DNA of 64,000 nt from Bifidobacterium callitrichidarum (GCF_003129905.1 NZ_QFFM01000004.1:83542-147541), one strand, 5' to 3'. Counted from the stretch's first letter, positions 45,126 through 53,838 are shown. Notes: generated from the sequence alone by a model not told the origin. A program made the numbers and translations.

Positions 45126-46370
45126 CTATTCATTACCATCAATGACACCATTCCCATTCTCATCAACCGGAATGTAGCCGAAGGAAGTAGAAGGATCGGG
45201 ATTGTTTTCTCTTCCAAAGGGTAGATAGTTCATCCCGTTTCCCATATCTGCATAAATCTCACTGCATGGTATAAGCTTGCTGGAGTTACCAGCAGAACAG
45301 TTGTAATCCTTGTATTTCTCATATCCTACGGCATCATCCGGTGTTCCATGATCAACATTGGACGATGAGTTATCGCTCTATTCATCAGAGGAGCTGGAAT
45401 CGTCTGACCCAGAACTAGTAAGGGCACATACGGTCCACATAGACTGCATGTTAAGCGAGCATCTAGCCGATACGGATCCATCACCGACGGAATAAGCCGG
45501 CATATCATTCGGATTCGTAACATTCGGATTCTTCATGCCGATATTGAAAAGGTCCATATACAACTTGAGTGTGTCGTTAATGGCACCTCCCGCGTTAGAA
45601 GTGGTGCCAGTCTCGCGGGCGACGCAAGTCAGTACCGGGCCCAATCCCGCCGAGGCGTTGTTGTCATTATGGAATGAAAGCAACGCATAGCTCTGTCCGT
45701 CAATGGATGAAGGATTGAAACCGCTGGACGATGTCAGGCTGGTAGTCTCATCAGCACTTGGGCATTCATTGAGGATGGAATCGATAACGGATCCATCACC
45801 CGTCGTCGAGGAATCTCCAGTATCGTCGTTCGATTGCGTGCCGGTGTCAGAAGAATCGGATTCAGAGGTATGAGGCGAGTCATTGGAGCTCTGGTGATAG
45901 GGGTCGATGAAAAAGGCAACAGCGACAATGGCGGCGATTGCAGCAGCAACAAATATAGCATCAATAACGGCATTGCGCTTTCTATGCGGACTTTTCGTAG
46001 CAGTACGGGAGGACAACGAAAAATCAGTTTTCTTAGTCTTCCGCTGAGGATTATCGCCGCCGTTGCCCCACCAATGGGGATTGGAGCTGGAGTCATCAGA
46101 CGGAGAAGTCCCTGACGAAGTCTCATAAGACTGGATTGGAGGTAGGTACATAGGTGCTGTCGGGTTCGGCCCATAGTGAGTCTGCTGCATCGCCTGAGGC
46201 TGAGGCATGCGACCGGCCTGAACGGCAGGAGGAACCGTTGAGGGCGTCGTCTGCGCTCCAGCTGGAGGAACAGCAGAATCATTCAATCCGGGAACGGGTA
46301 TGCCACACTTCGGGCAGAAGACCGAATCCTCCGGCATACGAGCGCCACATTTATGACAGAACATGCTCAT
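45126..46370 (-). pseudogene. Zinc-ribbon membrane protein interrupted by an amber codon
   Basis: Third gene of the zinc-ribbon operon. Begins MSMFCHKCGARMPEDSVFCP with Cys5, 8, 19 and 22 as a zinc ribbon, then a Pro/Gln/Ser-rich linker, one TM segment near residues 135-155 (DAIFVAAAIAAIVAVAFFI), a Ser/Asp/Thr linker and an outer domain. TAG at 45378-45380 comes after 330 residues, inside a Ser/Asp-rich stretch (SSSSDE stop SDNSSSNVDHG). The same frame stays open for 83 more codons, ending in an EF-hand-like loop VDENGNGVIDGNE and a second TAG. The start overlaps the previous stop (TGATG). Probably a nonsense-mutated gene; the 330-residue product may still be made. Confidence 0.78.
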
Positions 46371-47043
46371 CACTCCCTGTAGTAAACGGTATCGTTGGAG
46401 ATTGTCAGGCCGTTCCTATCTGCGATGGCCAGATAATCGCGAGACGAGTCAGGGGGATTACTGGAATCCGTTGGAATACTGACATATTCCTGCTGGAAGA
46501 AATCCAGACCAGTCCCGGCCATGACGAAGTACACTGCGGACTGTTCAGTCGCGCACCCCGCAGTGCTTTGACAGCCGGCCAGCATGGAAATAGGAGTCTT
46601 GACTGACGGAACAACACTGGCCGATTCATAGCTTTGATACGGAAATCCCAGCTCCGACTGATTGTTCCCGTCAGGAAGCGGGCTCATGTTTCCGGAAATA
46701 AAAGATAGCGAACCCGGAGTCCCCGTCTCGGGAGAATCCGTTACATAGCTTGGATTGGTATTAAGACTGATACACGTGCCATCATTACGGCAATACGTTC
46801 CAACCAACTTGGTCATGTTCATGCCACCAACAACAAGTTCCACAAATCATTAAAACCACCATCAGCCGGAGTGACATTAGAGGTCGTTCCGTCTCCACTT
46901 TCAGATGATGAATCATTTTGGGTTGACGAAGAGGAGTCCTCTTCTTGGGTTGCTCCTCCGCCATCTGGTGAACAATCAGACAACGTCGGCAAATCAGAAT
47001 CGTTCGGAATTTGATTTACACACTTATGGCAGAACATACTCAT
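46370..47043 (-). pseudogene. Frameshifted zinc-ribbon protein
   Basis: Second gene of the operon. Frame 1 (46819-47043) begins MSMFCHKCVNQIPNDS, keeping the first Cys pair but losing the second, and runs through a Ser/Asp linker to GGFNDLWN before a stop. Frame 2 (to 46370) continues VVGGMNMTKLVGTYCRNDG. The intact paralogue upstream reads DLWNSVVEGQDMTKLTGTYC, so a single base is missing at about 46837-46840, in the codon equal to Ser. The shared C-terminal domain (about 145 residues) is otherwise intact. The start overlaps the stop of the upstream gene (ATGA). Confidence 0.82.
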
Positions 47044-49268
47044 CCTTTTCGATAGTAAACGGAGTCATCAGATACAACGCCACCACTGGAAAGACCAATT
47101 ATGAGAAAGTCACGAGAAGAGTCTGGAGGATTAGTTGAATCGACTCCGACAGAAGCGCCATTGAAAAACTCCAGACCAGTTCCGGACATCACGTAATACA
47201 CCGATACCGTCGATCCTTCTGAACACCCCGCTGATGCTTGACAGCCAGCCATCATCTGAATAGGCATCTTTGTTGACGGAAGACCAGGATCTGACTGATA
47301 CTGGAATCCTAAATCCGATTGAGCATCACCATTGGGAAGCGGATTAGAAGACCCCGAGACAAAGGAAAGCACACCCGGGAAACTCTCACCATATGAACTC
47401 GGCGAATAGCTCGGATTGGCGTTAAGACTGACACAATTGCCATCATTCCGGCAATATGTCCCAGTCAGCTTAGTCATATCTTGACCCTCAACAACTGAAT
47501 TCCACAAGTCAGTAAAGTCGGAATCGACAGACACGGAGGAAGAAGTTCCTTGATCCCCATTATTAACTCCAGTATCATTTTGACCGTTATCAGACTGTTC
47601 CGACGATTGTTTATCGTCGTTTTGTTTATTGTCTGCGATGGTGTTTAACGAAGGAAGTCCTTTGTCTAATTCCGAAAGACTTCCAATTCGCAATTTGTCA
47701 TTAATATCCTCGCCACTCTCCAAATCAGGATTTAGAGTTCTTGTCCCCAATCCAATAGTTATAAACAAAGAACCAGCCAAGCCCATACTATATCCAGCAA
47801 TCGTTACTTTCTTATCGGATATATAACAGGAACGTCCTCGTTTATTACTGATATTCAACCCATCAGAACGAAGCTTCACATCAGCAAGCGCAAATCTATT
47901 AAAGAAGTCAAGCGCCGCGTCCGAATCAATAGACGCCGAACCATCAAGCTCTTTATACAGACATGCGGCAAGTTCTCCATTCTTTTCCGCATTATCAGAG
48001 TAATCAGAAGGTACCGTAAACATCGCTAGAATAAATTGACGCGGCGCGTTATATACCAGGGTAGAATTGGCTACCATGATTGAACTAGCAGGATAATACT
48101 TTGCATATTTACTGCAATCACGATATGTTCTAGTCAAAACATTTTGTATAACATATGACGGGTATTCATCATGACCACCTAAATACACTTTCGTGTTACT
48201 TACTCCAGTAACACAAAGGACAACAGCAAGAGCAACACCAATCAGGGGCGTAAGCAGTGGAATTCGAATAAATACGATTGCACCCGAATCATGCGTATTA
48301 TTTTCAATATTGTACTTATTGTCACTTATTTTCGATAGTTTAGAATACGCTCCGACAATTTCTGCATGTCCCACATCAGGATCATGTGATATCACACGTA
48401 AATCGCAGTGGGAACGGAAAGCGGAGTTGAAATCCATTTTTTGCTGTTTAATATCGCGCAATACCGAATCGGCAAATGCGTTAGTTCTCAGATCTTTCGG
48501 AATTATTGTTTCCAATGGAGCAATTATTTCACTAATCTGCAAATCCTTGTTTTTGCAGTAATCAATATAGGATTCCCCTGTTTCAGCTGCACGATCAATA
48601 CGGTGTATCCTTGTCAGAGAAATAAGACCATATACCATTGCCGATAGAGCCACAATCTCGCATATAGCGGAAACAATCAGATGCCCGTCGCTCCCCCCAT
48701 ACCTAAACCCGACGAAAATCACGAGAAGCCCTACGACAAGGGCAACAGGTGCGATAATCGCTGCAATGACAGTTTTCTTCTGGTCTTTCTGACGTAAAAG
48801 CCCATTCCGTTCAGCATTTGTGATGCTCTCTTGCAGCGATGATTGCATGCTCCATGCCTGACGAAGCGTCTCCAAAAGTAGACGTGAATCATCTTCCGAC
48901 AGTCCGATTACAGTCGTTTCAGCCTTGCTGAGAGGAAGGAAACCGTCGTTATCGAAGTCAGCTCCGGACTCGTATGGAGTACTACTGCCGACCGAATGGG
49001 ACCCATCCGGTTCGACGGGGATAGTCTCTCGAACCGTCGCTGCCACGTTGGGAGCGGTAGCGTCTGCTTCAGCGACATTCCCATCAGCTGCATTCCGCCC
49101 GTTAGAAGCTTCCGTTTCAACCGTTGACATGAGAGCTGAATCCTCTTCTGATGAACGCATGCCAATCGTCATTTGAAGAGCAGCTTCCGTCATTGAGAGA
49201 TTTCTCCCGCACTTCACGCAGAATGCAGCATCTTCTGGCAGCTTTGCCCCACAGAATCGGCAGTACAT
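47040..49268 (-). CDS. Zinc-ribbon multi-pass membrane protein, intact paralogue
   Basis: 742 residues, function unknown; first gene of a three-gene coupled operon. N-terminal zinc ribbon MYCRFCGAKLPEDAAFCVKC (Cys3, 6, 17, 20). About 120 residues of polar linker follow, then two TM segments (VIAAIIAPVALVVGLLVIF and SAICEIVALSAMVYGLISL), a soluble part, a third TM (LTPLIGVALAVVLCVTGV), another soluble part with YNAPRQFILAMFTVP, a fourth TM (YSMGLAGSLFITIGLG), and a C-terminal domain of about 150 residues. That domain has LTGTYCRNDGNC, LSFVSGSSNPLPNG, MMAGCQASAGC, YYVMSGTGLEFF and NPPDSSRDFL, shared with the next gene. Divergent from an XRE regulator. Start 49268 has only a weak RBS. Confidence 0.82.
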   Translation of the reverse strand: MYCRFCGAKLPEDAAFCVKCGRNLSMTEAALQMTIGMRSSEEDSALMSTVETEASNGRNAADGNVAEADATAPNVAATVRETIPVEPDGSHSVGSSTPYESGADFDNDGFLPLSKAETTVIGLSEDDSRLLLETLRQAWSMQSSLQESITNAERNGLLRQKDQKKTVIAAIIAPVALVVGLLVIFVGFRYGGSDGHLIVSAICEIVALSAMVYGLISLTRIHRIDRAAETGESYIDYCKNKDLQISEIIAPLETIIPKDLRTNAFADSVLRDIKQQKMDFNSAFRSHCDLRVISHDPDVGHAEIVGAYSKLSKISDNKYNIENNTHDSGAIVFIRIPLLTPLIGVALAVVLCVTGVSNTKVYLGGHDEYPSYVIQNVLTRTYRDCSKYAKYYPASSIMVANSTLVYNAPRQFILAMFTVPSDYSDNAEKNGELAACLYKELDGSASIDSDAALDFFNRFALADVKLRSDGLNISNKRGRSCYISDKKVTIAGYSMGLAGSLFITIGLGTRTLNPDLESGEDINDKLRIGSLSELDKGLPSLNTIADNKQNDDKQSSEQSDNGQNDTGVNNGDQGTSSSVSVDSDFTDLWNSVVEGQDMTKLTGTYCRNDGNCVSLNANPSYSPSSYGESFPGVLSFVSGSSNPLPNGDAQSDLGFQYQSDPGLPSTKMPIQMMAGCQASAGCSEGSTVSVYYVMSGTGLEFFNGASVGVDSTNPPDSSRDFLIIGLSSGGVVSDDSVYYRKG

Positions 49269-49290
49269 GGTTCTCACCCAATCCCTTTCA

Positions 49291-49351
49291 CCCTTATATT
49301 GCCATATATAGGAGGCCATATACAAAACCGTCTGGCCCTATCTTGTGGCGC
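49291..49351. promoter_or_regulatory. Divergent promoter region of the XRE and zinc-ribbon genes
   Basis: AT-rich stretch with a direct repeat GCCATATA (49301-49308 and 49315-49322) and the near-palindrome TATATTGCCATATATA. Likely operator of the XRE protein, by position. TATCTT lies eight bases before the XRE start. Confidence 0.55.
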
Positions 49352-49630
49352 ATGCCGCGCAATACACCCACAGGTTCATGGAACCAATATGCACAGGAAC
49401 TGGGCCTTAATATGCAGCGGCTACGAGTGGCCCATAATTTCTCGCAGGAACACGTTGCCTACGAAGCCGGTCTCAGCCGATACACCTACCAGAAATTCGA
49501 GAAGGGCGAATCCATGCCGGGAACACCAGCAAACCCCAGCCTGAGGAACATCATGGCCATCGCCCAAGTTCTTAACGTCACTCTGGATGAACTGTTACCT
49601 GAGCCTTGGCCTGATTTGCATGCCCGTTAA
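49352..49630 (+). CDS. XRE-family transcriptional regulator
   Basis: 92 residues from the start at 49352 (MPRNTPTGSWNQYAQELGLN). Cro/CI-type helix-turn-helix: LRVAHNFSQEHVAYEAGLSR, then YTYQKFEKG and NIMAIAQVLNVTLDELLP. It is divergent from the zinc-ribbon operon, so it probably represses that operon and itself. The open frame extends upstream into the opposite gene, but that part is not coding in character. Confidence 0.85.
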   Translation: MPRNTPTGSWNQYAQELGLNMQRLRVAHNFSQEHVAYEAGLSRYTYQKFEKGESMPGTPANPSLRNIMAIAQVLNVTLDELLPEPWPDLHAR

Positions 49631-49965
49631 TCAATAACACGTATGACACCGTTGTTCTCCGTGCACCATAGACTCGATACCGTTTCACGGTATATCTGAG
49701 GAATATGGCGCATGGTTCAGTCGAGACCACGGTCCTCGGCATCCTTGGCGTTCCTCAAGTCGAATCAACTAATTTAAGAACTCACGCGAGATAAGACTCG
49801 ACCGGCTCGCAACATTTTGTTGATGCGTGACAAAGTAGAAGCATCTGTATACCCGTATACTTTGTATACTTGCCCCTCTATCTCATCAATATATGTCTGA
49901 GACAGAATGACGATTCATCTCAACCGTGAGGCGAGTATACAAGGTATACGGGTATATGTCAGGAT
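49631..49965. other. Spacer with GTATAC repeat cluster
   Basis: 335 bases between convergent XRE and ATPase genes. No ORF; the only clear structure is the inverted repeat cluster at 49848-49956. Confidence 0.7.
49848..49956. repeat. 27-bp inverted repeat made of GTATAC hexamers
   Basis: Left arm 49848-49874 (TATACCCGTATACTTTGTAT and on), right arm 49930-49956 (GGCGAGTATACAAGGTATAC and on); two mismatches over 27 bases. GTATAC occurs at 49847, 49855, 49864, 49935 and 49944, spaced 8-9 bases within each arm, with GTATAT as a sixth. Confidence 0.85.
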
Positions 49966-51621
49966 TTATTCTTCTGAGGACAGTCTCCAGACCGACTTGG
50001 CGATGCTGTCACCTTGCTCCACCAACTCCAACCTTCGATCTGCATGCAGTCGCTCAATAGCCGCGTACACGCCTTTCCTCCATTTGTCATTTACCCCTCG
50101 AGAGATGGCCATTCCAGATAATCCCTTTTGACGATTCTTAAGACGATGAATGACCTTGTCTTCCGTTTCCAGCAAGTGAAGCTCACTCATATCTACGTCA
50201 GCGGCCTTTTTGGCAAGCTGTCCATCGCGAATCTTCTTGACACGACGTTCCTGTTCCAATCGGTCACTTTCTTCCAGACAGAAATCACGCGCACGGTCGG
50301 ACATCAGCATGAATGTTCCCGCAAGAGTCCAATCCTTTGCCGTGACATTGCACTTCCGCTTCAAATCGCGTGAATCCAAGATGCAGAAGAGTGCCGCCAC
50401 TTTGGCCTGAAGCTCAAGTCGATGAGCATCAAGCTCATGAATCCTCCCATGCACCCCTTCCAGCTGCATACGGTCAGCCTGCTTCTTGGCACTGGAGGGG
50501 AACGTCATCTCCATGAGGGGGTACTGCTTATCAGGATCGATAAGCGATTCCCTGTCTCCTACCTGCAGCAGGTCAAGAAGACCAGCAAAGAGGCCTACGC
50601 TGTCAAATCTGGTCAAATCACACGTCCACTGATCTTTCGGCATCAGCGGACGCTGAACCGGTGCAGCAGTATCGATCGCGTTCACAAAGATGAATCGGCT
50701 GGCAAAGCCCACACTGGAATTGTCGAATATGACATGAGACTCCGATGGCTGAACACCAAGAATGGAACTCAGCCTGTATGAGTAGGGCGGCAACACAACC
50801 GAGCTTGACTTAGCTCTCGTCTCAGCACCGATGTACTCGTTGCTGAATGCCTGAAGCAAGGTCGTCAGCATGGTCGAGCCATCCGTCTTGAACGAAGCGC
50901 CTAGGGCATTGACCTCAGTCTGCACCAGCTCCACTCGATCAGTACGGATTTCCGGATGATATTGTCTAGGTATCGGCTTCCCCTTATCGTCCTTGTCTTG
51001 AACCATCGACACGAACTTGGACACGATGCTTTCACCGGTCTTCGGCTTTAGTTCCAGCATCGGGTTTCCCAAGGGAAGCGGAATGAGGTTTCGAGCTGCA
51101 CTCACCAGTTTGCCTTTGCCTGTTCCCGGAGCTCCCACAAGTGCCACGTTCAGGTTCAGGCTCATAGGATTGTCATAATCCGTGACCTTCAACACCACGG
51201 AAGGGCGAATCATCGAGCTGACCCTGACAAGTACCGCTCCAAGAAGACCTTCCGGACTTACTCGAATGGCACGAGCATAATCATGGACATGTCGAAGCCA
51301 TGTTCGGGCATCCCAGAATCTTTTCTCGGTCACGGCATCCAGACGGAGGTTGTTCGAACCGTCATCAACTTGAATCGACGATGGCCCCTCTAAGGACGAG
51401 ACGTCAACTGTCTCTGATGTTGCAGCAGACATTTCGTCACCATCATTCAGGCCGGATTCAACTTCGCCGGAAGCAACTCCAGAGAAAGCCGGCAGCACAG
51501 AACCATCAGGACCATGAGAGGAGCCATACTCCTCATCCTTCACGCGAATCTCCGCTGCGTTGGACATGGCGTCATTCTCATCTTCAGGGATGAGCTTGTC
51601 GGCATGATTGGTCATGATCAT
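49966..51621 (-). CDS. DUF3987/YfjI-like P-loop ATPase, likely replication protein
   Basis: 551 residues. An acidic Ser/Asp/Glu-rich N-terminal 90 residues precede the ATPase. Walker A is VGAPGTGKGK at 162-171; VQTEVNALGASFKTD and RLSSILGVQPSESHVIFDNS follow, and the C-terminus has a winged-helix-like part (KGLSGMAISRGVNDKWRKGV). This architecture is common in phage, satellite and integrative-element replication genes. It overlaps the excisionase stop (ATGA). The GTATAC cluster lies just past its 3' end, so it may act there. The exact family is inferred by eye. Confidence 0.72.
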   Translation of the reverse strand: MIMTNHADKLIPEDENDAMSNAAEIRVKDEEYGSSHGPDGSVLPAFSGVASGEVESGLNDGDEMSAATSETVDVSSLEGPSSIQVDDGSNNLRLDAVTEKRFWDARTWLRHVHDYARAIRVSPEGLLGAVLVRVSSMIRPSVVLKVTDYDNPMSLNLNVALVGAPGTGKGKLVSAARNLIPLPLGNPMLELKPKTGESIVSKFVSMVQDKDDKGKPIPRQYHPEIRTDRVELVQTEVNALGASFKTDGSTMLTTLLQAFSNEYIGAETRAKSSSVVLPPYSYRLSSILGVQPSESHVIFDNSSVGFASRFIFVNAIDTAAPVQRPLMPKDQWTCDLTRFDSVGLFAGLLDLLQVGDRESLIDPDKQYPLMEMTFPSSAKKQADRMQLEGVHGRIHELDAHRLELQAKVAALFCILDSRDLKRKCNVTAKDWTLAGTFMLMSDRARDFCLEESDRLEQERRVKKIRDGQLAKKAADVDMSELHLLETEDKVIHRLKNRQKGLSGMAISRGVNDKWRKGVYAAIERLHADRRLELVEQGDSIAKSVWRLSSEE

Positions 51622-51806
51622 CTGCCCTCCACGTAGCTCTTAAGGCTCGCATAGGAGACCAGATAAATGCGACCGGATTTCCGGGCACGAATATACCCTT
51701 CACGGATAAGACGGTAAACACTCTTGGTGTCTTTGAAGCCCAAGAGCTCAGCCGCTTGTGCTACAGTCACGGAAAGCGGCTCAACCACTCCTATATAATC
51801 ATGCAT
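51618..51806 (-). CDS. Excisionase-type helix-turn-helix protein
   Basis: 62 residues, start at 51806 with AGGAGG six bases upstream. MerR-like HTH: LSVTVAQAAELLGFKDTKSV, then YRLIREGYIRARKSGRIYLV. Small proteins of this kind next to a tyrosine integrase act as recombination directionality factors or as regulators of replication genes. Overlaps the ATPase gene start. Confidence 0.82.
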   Translation of the reverse strand: MHDYIGVVEPLSVTVAQAAELLGFKDTKSVYRLIREGYIRARKSGRIYLVSYASLKSYVEGR

Positions 51807-52119
51807 GAATTCCTCCTGCATAAAGATGAAGCGGCCAGAGGACACTTCATCAAAGTGTCAACCGCCTATCTTCAGCAGGTTCTTGCTATCCCATCACAAT
51901 TTCCAAATAATTGGCCACCGCTCAAGGACTTAGTCAGTACTTTATCGCAATTATTCAATTGTCAGCGTTGATTCAGCCAATAGCGTTATTCTCGCCATTA
52001 TTGGAATAAAAGGGTTTGAGGCAAAACGAATCTTGAGACATCAGCCTCTTACCCGTTCACAATGCTCGGATTATCCGCCCATATTTTTCATAGGCCCTAA
52101 ATCCGCGCCACGGCAATAA
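51807..52119. other. AT-rich spacer between integrase and excisionase genes
   Basis: 313 bases without a gene. It holds a loose inverted repeat (CCAATA ... TATTGG, about 51976-52006) and probably the excisionase promoter. Confidence 0.5.
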
Positions 52120-53556
52120 TCATGCCTCCTTTTCGAACAGACTGGTCATCGTCTGTATCTGCGTCTCCTTGGAGAACGATGCCAATACTCGACTACGCTT
52201 CTGCTCCTCTAAGTTGAGAAGTACCGCTGTGCGTGTATCCAAATCCATCTGCTCCAGATCCTTGACGAGCGACTGGAGCCCGTCCAACTCCCTGCCCTCA
52301 CCGGGGTCGTCCCGAGAAGGCAACGGCTCCCCAAGGTCCTTTTCTGATGGCTCCACCAGCTCATCCACAAGCTGCCGGTTCACCCGCTTCATCACATCAT
52401 GACGATATGAAGCGGAGACATTGTCCTGATACACCGACGCAGTAGCCATAGTGCTATGGCCGGCAACAGCCATGACGAGATTCACACTCGCACCATGCTC
52501 AACCAGACGTTGCAGGGCAGTATGACGCAGGTCGTGGAATCGAAGATCGCCCAATCCCACAGATGCCTTCGCGATACTCCAACGGTTGTTGAAGCTGTTC
52601 TCTCTCATGAAGCCATTTGAGCGGCGAGCCGGGAAAAATGGCGCAGACTTCTCCCTCCCAACGAATGAGTGAAGGTGCTCTTCAATCATCGGGCATAAGT
52701 ACTCCGGAATATCCAGCACTCGGTCACTATTCGGCGTCTTGGTCGTACCCCGCACCACTTCCTTGACTCCATTGGTCTCACGTACTTTGACACTGCCGCA
52801 TACATGGAGAGTCCTCTCACCCAGATTCACATCACAGCGTCTCAGAGCCAACACCTCACCAAGACGCAGTCCCATAACACCACCCAGAAAAATGGACAGG
52901 CGCAATCTTTCCGGCATGGCCTCATACAGCTTCTCCAGCTCCGCAATCTCCACGTTGACGGTTCGATGCTTCTTTGGCGGTAACGTTGCCTTGATTCTGC
53001 ATGGCGAGCGCTCAATAAGAGTGTCTCCTTGAGCATTAAGGGGATCATTCTCAGCGCTCCGCATGATGCTTGAAAGCAACTCATACGCCTTGACCCTAAT
53101 CGCAACAGGCTTGGCATAGCTGTCCCACCAACGCTGAACATCCTTAGGAAGGATAGACGCCACCGTCATTCCTCCAAAGAAAGGGAGAAGATGATTCTTT
53201 AGCAGCTCCTGATACTTGGTTCTCGTTGATTCCGACAACGGTTCCCCATTGCCTTTATGCCGATTAGAGACCCAAACACCAGCATATTCAGCGAACTTCA
53301 TTCCCTGAGCTTCGGCTTTGGCCTTGTCGACCTCCGGCGGAGTCCAAATACCCGCAATGATCTTTCGCTGCTGCTCGGCCAACCATCCTTGAGCCTGTAA
53401 TAGATCTCTGAAGGTCTGATATTGTCTTCCCGATAGTCCGCGATACTCAGAGAATGCCCACGCCGGAGTGTTGTAGCTCGCCTGATATACAACACCCGCA
53501 GCCATACGACGTTCTTTTATCTGTCCAAAACCGCTCCGCCTTGTCTTCCTCGGCAC
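52120..53556 (-). CDS. Tyrosine site-specific integrase
   Basis: Recombinase that inserted this element into tRNA-Ser(CGA). 478 residues, GTG start at 53556 with GGAGG upstream. N-terminal arm-binding and core-binding domains (FAEYAGVWVSNRHKGNGEPL, STRTKYQELLKNHLLPFFGG), then the catalytic domain with Arg231 (GLRLGE), His341 and Arg344 (FHDLRHTA), His367 (AGHSTM) and Tyr376 (ASVYQD). The tail of about 90 residues after the Tyr is longer than usual. It lies 197 bases from attR, as is standard for tRNA-targeting elements. Confidence 0.94.
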   Translation of the reverse strand: MPRKTRRSGFGQIKERRMAAGVVYQASYNTPAWAFSEYRGLSGRQYQTFRDLLQAQGWLAEQQRKIIAGIWTPPEVDKAKAEAQGMKFAEYAGVWVSNRHKGNGEPLSESTRTKYQELLKNHLLPFFGGMTVASILPKDVQRWWDSYAKPVAIRVKAYELLSSIMRSAENDPLNAQGDTLIERSPCRIKATLPPKKHRTVNVEIAELEKLYEAMPERLRLSIFLGGVMGLRLGEVLALRRCDVNLGERTLHVCGSVKVRETNGVKEVVRGTTKTPNSDRVLDIPEYLCPMIEEHLHSFVGREKSAPFFPARRSNGFMRENSFNNRWSIAKASVGLGDLRFHDLRHTALQRLVEHGASVNLVMAVAGHSTMATASVYQDNVSASYRHDVMKRVNRQLVDELVEPSEKDLGEPLPSRDDPGEGRELDGLQSLVKDLEQMDLDTRTAVLLNLEEQKRSRVLASFSKETQIQTMTSLFEKEA

Positions 53557-53605
53557 GCATCATCACCTCCATCTAACGGGGCGAGTTCCATGAGGAGACC
53601 CGATA

Positions 53606-53629
53606 CGCCCCGCATTCCGCCCCGTTTCT
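53606..53629 (+). repeat. Arm-type direct repeat near attR
   Basis: CGCCCCGCATTCCGCCCCGT followed by TTCT; 23 of 24 bases match the copy near attL in the same orientation. Confidence 0.7.
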
Positions 53630-53720
53630 TACGGTTTTTCGAGGAGCTACAAGGAACTTTAGGGGTGGAGGCCCAAAATGACAAAAACCTAGATATAGCA
53701 AGGGTTTTGCAGATAAACAA

Positions 53721-53748
53721 AGGGTTCCGGGGATATCCTCGGAACCCT
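53721..53748 (-). terminator. Element-borne terminator after tRNA-Ser(CGA)
   Basis: AGGGTTCCG / CGGAACCCT stem followed on the minus strand by TTTGTTTA. It replaces the original terminator displaced to attL. Confidence 0.7.
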
Positions 53749-53752
53749 GAAG

Positions 53753-53766
53753 GCGGATAAGGCGAG
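53753..53766 (-). repeat. attR core within tRNA-Ser(CGA)
   Basis: GCGGATAAGGCGAG, covering the 3' acceptor strand and the start of the T arm; identical to attL. Confidence 0.85.
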
Positions 53767-53838
53767 ATTCGAACTCGCGGAGGGGTTAACCTCACACGCT
53801 TTCGAGGCGTGCTCCTTAGACCGCTCGGACACTTATCC
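53754..53838 (-). tRNA. tRNA-Ser (anticodon CGA)
   Basis: Class II tRNA of 85 bases: acceptor GGATAAG / CTTATCC, anticodon loop CTCGAAA (CGA), long variable arm, T arm GTTCGAATC. CCA is not encoded. Its 3' end is the integration site, and the gene remains intact. Confidence 0.95.

Larger units (their letters stand above)
44567..53766. mobile_element. 9.2-kb integrative element in tRNA-Ser(CGA)
   Basis: Bounded by the 14-bp direct repeats. Contents in order from attR: tyrosine integrase, excisionase, P-loop replication-type ATPase (all minus strand), an inverted GTATAC repeat cluster, an XRE regulator (plus strand), a divergent operon of three zinc-ribbon proteins, a small ORF beneath a structured RNA region, then attL. 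No capsid, portal, terminase or conjugation gene is seen, so it resembles a small satellite-like or plasmid-like integrative element. The zinc-ribbon genes are visibly AT-richer than the host genes, and none of the host MITE-like repeats occurs inside. Confidence 0.85.

Noticed and set aside
45378..45380. Pyrrolysine or suppressor readthrough at the amber codon
   Set aside because: Nothing in the window indicates amber decoding, and neighbouring copies are also damaged, so mutation is simpler.
46819..46860. Programmed frameshift in the middle zinc-ribbon gene
   Set aside because: No slippery heptamer or stimulatory structure is evident; comparison with the intact paralogue fits a plain one-base loss.
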